Below, piece after piece: positions 38,806-39,374 of a stretch of 39,374 nucleotides of DNA. The notes below the pieces were generated by a model. The model worked only from the letters and a program-made list of their open reading frames with translations, did not search any database and had not been told where the DNA came from. The DNA is from Bacillota bacterium (lineage in GTDB: Bacteria > Bacillota > Clostridia > Oscillospirales > Acutalibacteraceae), in assembly GCA_022706685.1 (NCBI GenBank), contig JAKJCA010000025.1:1-39374 (forward strand), in the 5' to 3' direction. Each line of letters begins with the position of its first letter. Position 1 is the stretch's first letter. The position numbers were made by a program, and so were the translations under genes.

Positions 38806-39152
38806 ACCCGTGCATTTTCCGGGATGACGCCGGCAGCGGCAAGCTGCCGGAGCATGACCGCTTCCAACTGCGTGCTCTTCATCTGCTTCGTCCTCTCGCG
38901 GGCGACAAAAACCAAATCCCAGCCTCCGGAACAACGGGGAGCCAGCGAACGGTATGCGGCTTTGATGATTCTGCGGCAGCGGTTTCTTTCGACCGCAGAT
39001 CCGATTTTCTTCCCTGTCGTGATACCGACACGGCAAAAACCCGAGCGGTTTTTCAGCGCGTAGGTGACCAGCGCGGAATGTGTCTGGACCTTTCCGCGCC
39101 AGTAGGCGCGCTTAAAATCGCTGTTAAGCTTCAAGGCCACGATGTCAGGCAA
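38802..39152 (-). CDS. rnpA: Ribonuclease P protein component
   Basis: 116 residues from a TTG at 39152, chosen because GGATGG lies six bases upstream; a GTG at 39140 is another possibility without a ribosome-binding site. RnpA binds the catalytic RNA and the 5' leader of pre-tRNA. Seen: LNSDFKRAYWRGK, then the RNR signature KKIGSAVERNRCRRIIKAAYR (about 48-68), and GWDLVFVARERT near the end. Lies 33 bases after rpmH, overlapping yidD. Confidence 0.95.
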   Translation of the reverse strand: MPDIVALKLNSDFKRAYWRGKVQTHSALVTYALKNRSGFCRVGITTGKKIGSAVERNRCRRIIKAAYRSLAPRCSGGWDLVFVARERTKQMKSTQLEAVMLRQLAAAGVIPENARV

Positions 39153-39185
39153 AACAATCCATCCGTCCGTCTACTGCGAGCAGTC

Positions 39186-39320
39186 TCAATATGACAGGCG
39201 CTTGCGCCCCTTTGCCCTGCGGCGGGCGAGCACCTTGCGGCCGTTCCTGTCGGCCATTCTTTTCAGGAATCCGTGCTCTGCTTTTCTCTGGCGTTTCTTG
39301 GGTTGGTAGGTTCTTTTCAT
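39186..39320 (-). CDS. rpmH: Large ribosomal subunit protein bL34
   Basis: 44 residues: begins [19 protein letters not shown], ends [12 protein letters not shown]. Nearly textbook L34, basic throughout, ordinary length. GGAG lies eight bases before the ATG. In most bacteria rpmH is adjacent to dnaA/oriC, transcribed away from it; here the gene reads away from the right edge, so dnaA and the origin probably lie beyond base 39374. The promoter is also outside or in the last 54 bases, where I see no clear hexamers. Confidence 0.97.
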   Translation of the reverse strand: MKRTYQPKKRQRKAEHGFLKRMADRNGRKVLARRRAKGRKRLSY

Positions 39321-39374
39321 TTCGGTGTCTCCGTTCTGGTGTCAATCGGCGCGGCTGCGGTTTCGGCGGTTTCG

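Noticed and set aside
39145..39345. 66-residue minus-strand frame at the right end
   Set aside because: Shifted-frame reading of rpmH, whose true product is the 44-residue L34.

Overview
The window (39.4 kb, GC-rich, almost completely coding) looks like the chromosome of a high-GC, Gram-positive Clostridia-type bacterium. The basis is gene content: ppdK-type pyruvate phosphate dikinase, an LCP (LytR-CpsA-Psr) protein, the short YidC form, Jag/KhpB, strong Shine-Dalgarno sequences with frequent TTG/GTG starts, and an IPxTG-type wall-sorting tail. I see no phage, transposon, CRISPR, tRNA or rRNA. The right edge carries the rpmH-rnpA-yidD-yidC-jag block that normally sits beside oriC/dnaA, so the origin probably lies just beyond base 39374. 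Genus-level placement is not possible from reading alone.

Layout, left to right. (1) 1-6391, minus strand: a tightly overlapping operon glmU - small secreted protein - pth - trmL - peptide-binding lipoprotein - VanZ-like protein - GH5-like protein cut by the window edge. (2) 6464-10120, minus: a 1218-residue wall-anchored protein with two separate metallophosphatase domains. (3) 10176-14927, minus: rmuC - esterase - GH3 glycosidase, from a clear promoter with a palindrome between its -35 and -10. (4) 15240-17879, plus: ppdK with its own promoter, structured leader and terminator. (5) 18042-22598, plus: a five-gene operon of SRAP (HMCES/YedK) protein, UvsE with a C-terminal extension, a CrtQ-like glycosyltransferase, a CrtO-like acyltransferase and a Gfo/Idh/MocA oxidoreductase. 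(6) 22608-26727, minus: HAD hydrolase and mfd. (7) 26960-31120, plus: ABC ATPase and a giant FtsX-type permease with a coiled-coil insert. (8) 31187-33826, minus: rpsO and pnp with structured leaders. (9) 34057-35184, plus: Smr protein and a membrane-anchored GDPD-like protein. (10) 35252-39320, minus: rpmH-rnpA-yidD-yidC-jag followed by an LCP gene.

How the genes fit together. Cell-envelope construction recurs: GlmU makes UDP-GlcNAc, LCP attaches glycopolymers to peptidoglycan, YidC/YidD/Jag serve membrane insertion and envelope control, and the wall-anchored phosphatase acts outside. A second theme is nucleic-acid maintenance: Mfd, UvsE, SRAP, RmuC, PNPase and RNase P protein. The most unusual items are a CrtQ/CrtO pair of staphyloxanthin type placed behind two DNA-lesion genes with no carotenoid synthesis genes in sight; two extracytoplasmic proteins that keep an enzyme fold signature but have lost the catalytic residues (GH5-like and GDPD-like); a GlmU with altered nucleotide-binding signature residues; and several leader RNAs and operator-like palindromes.
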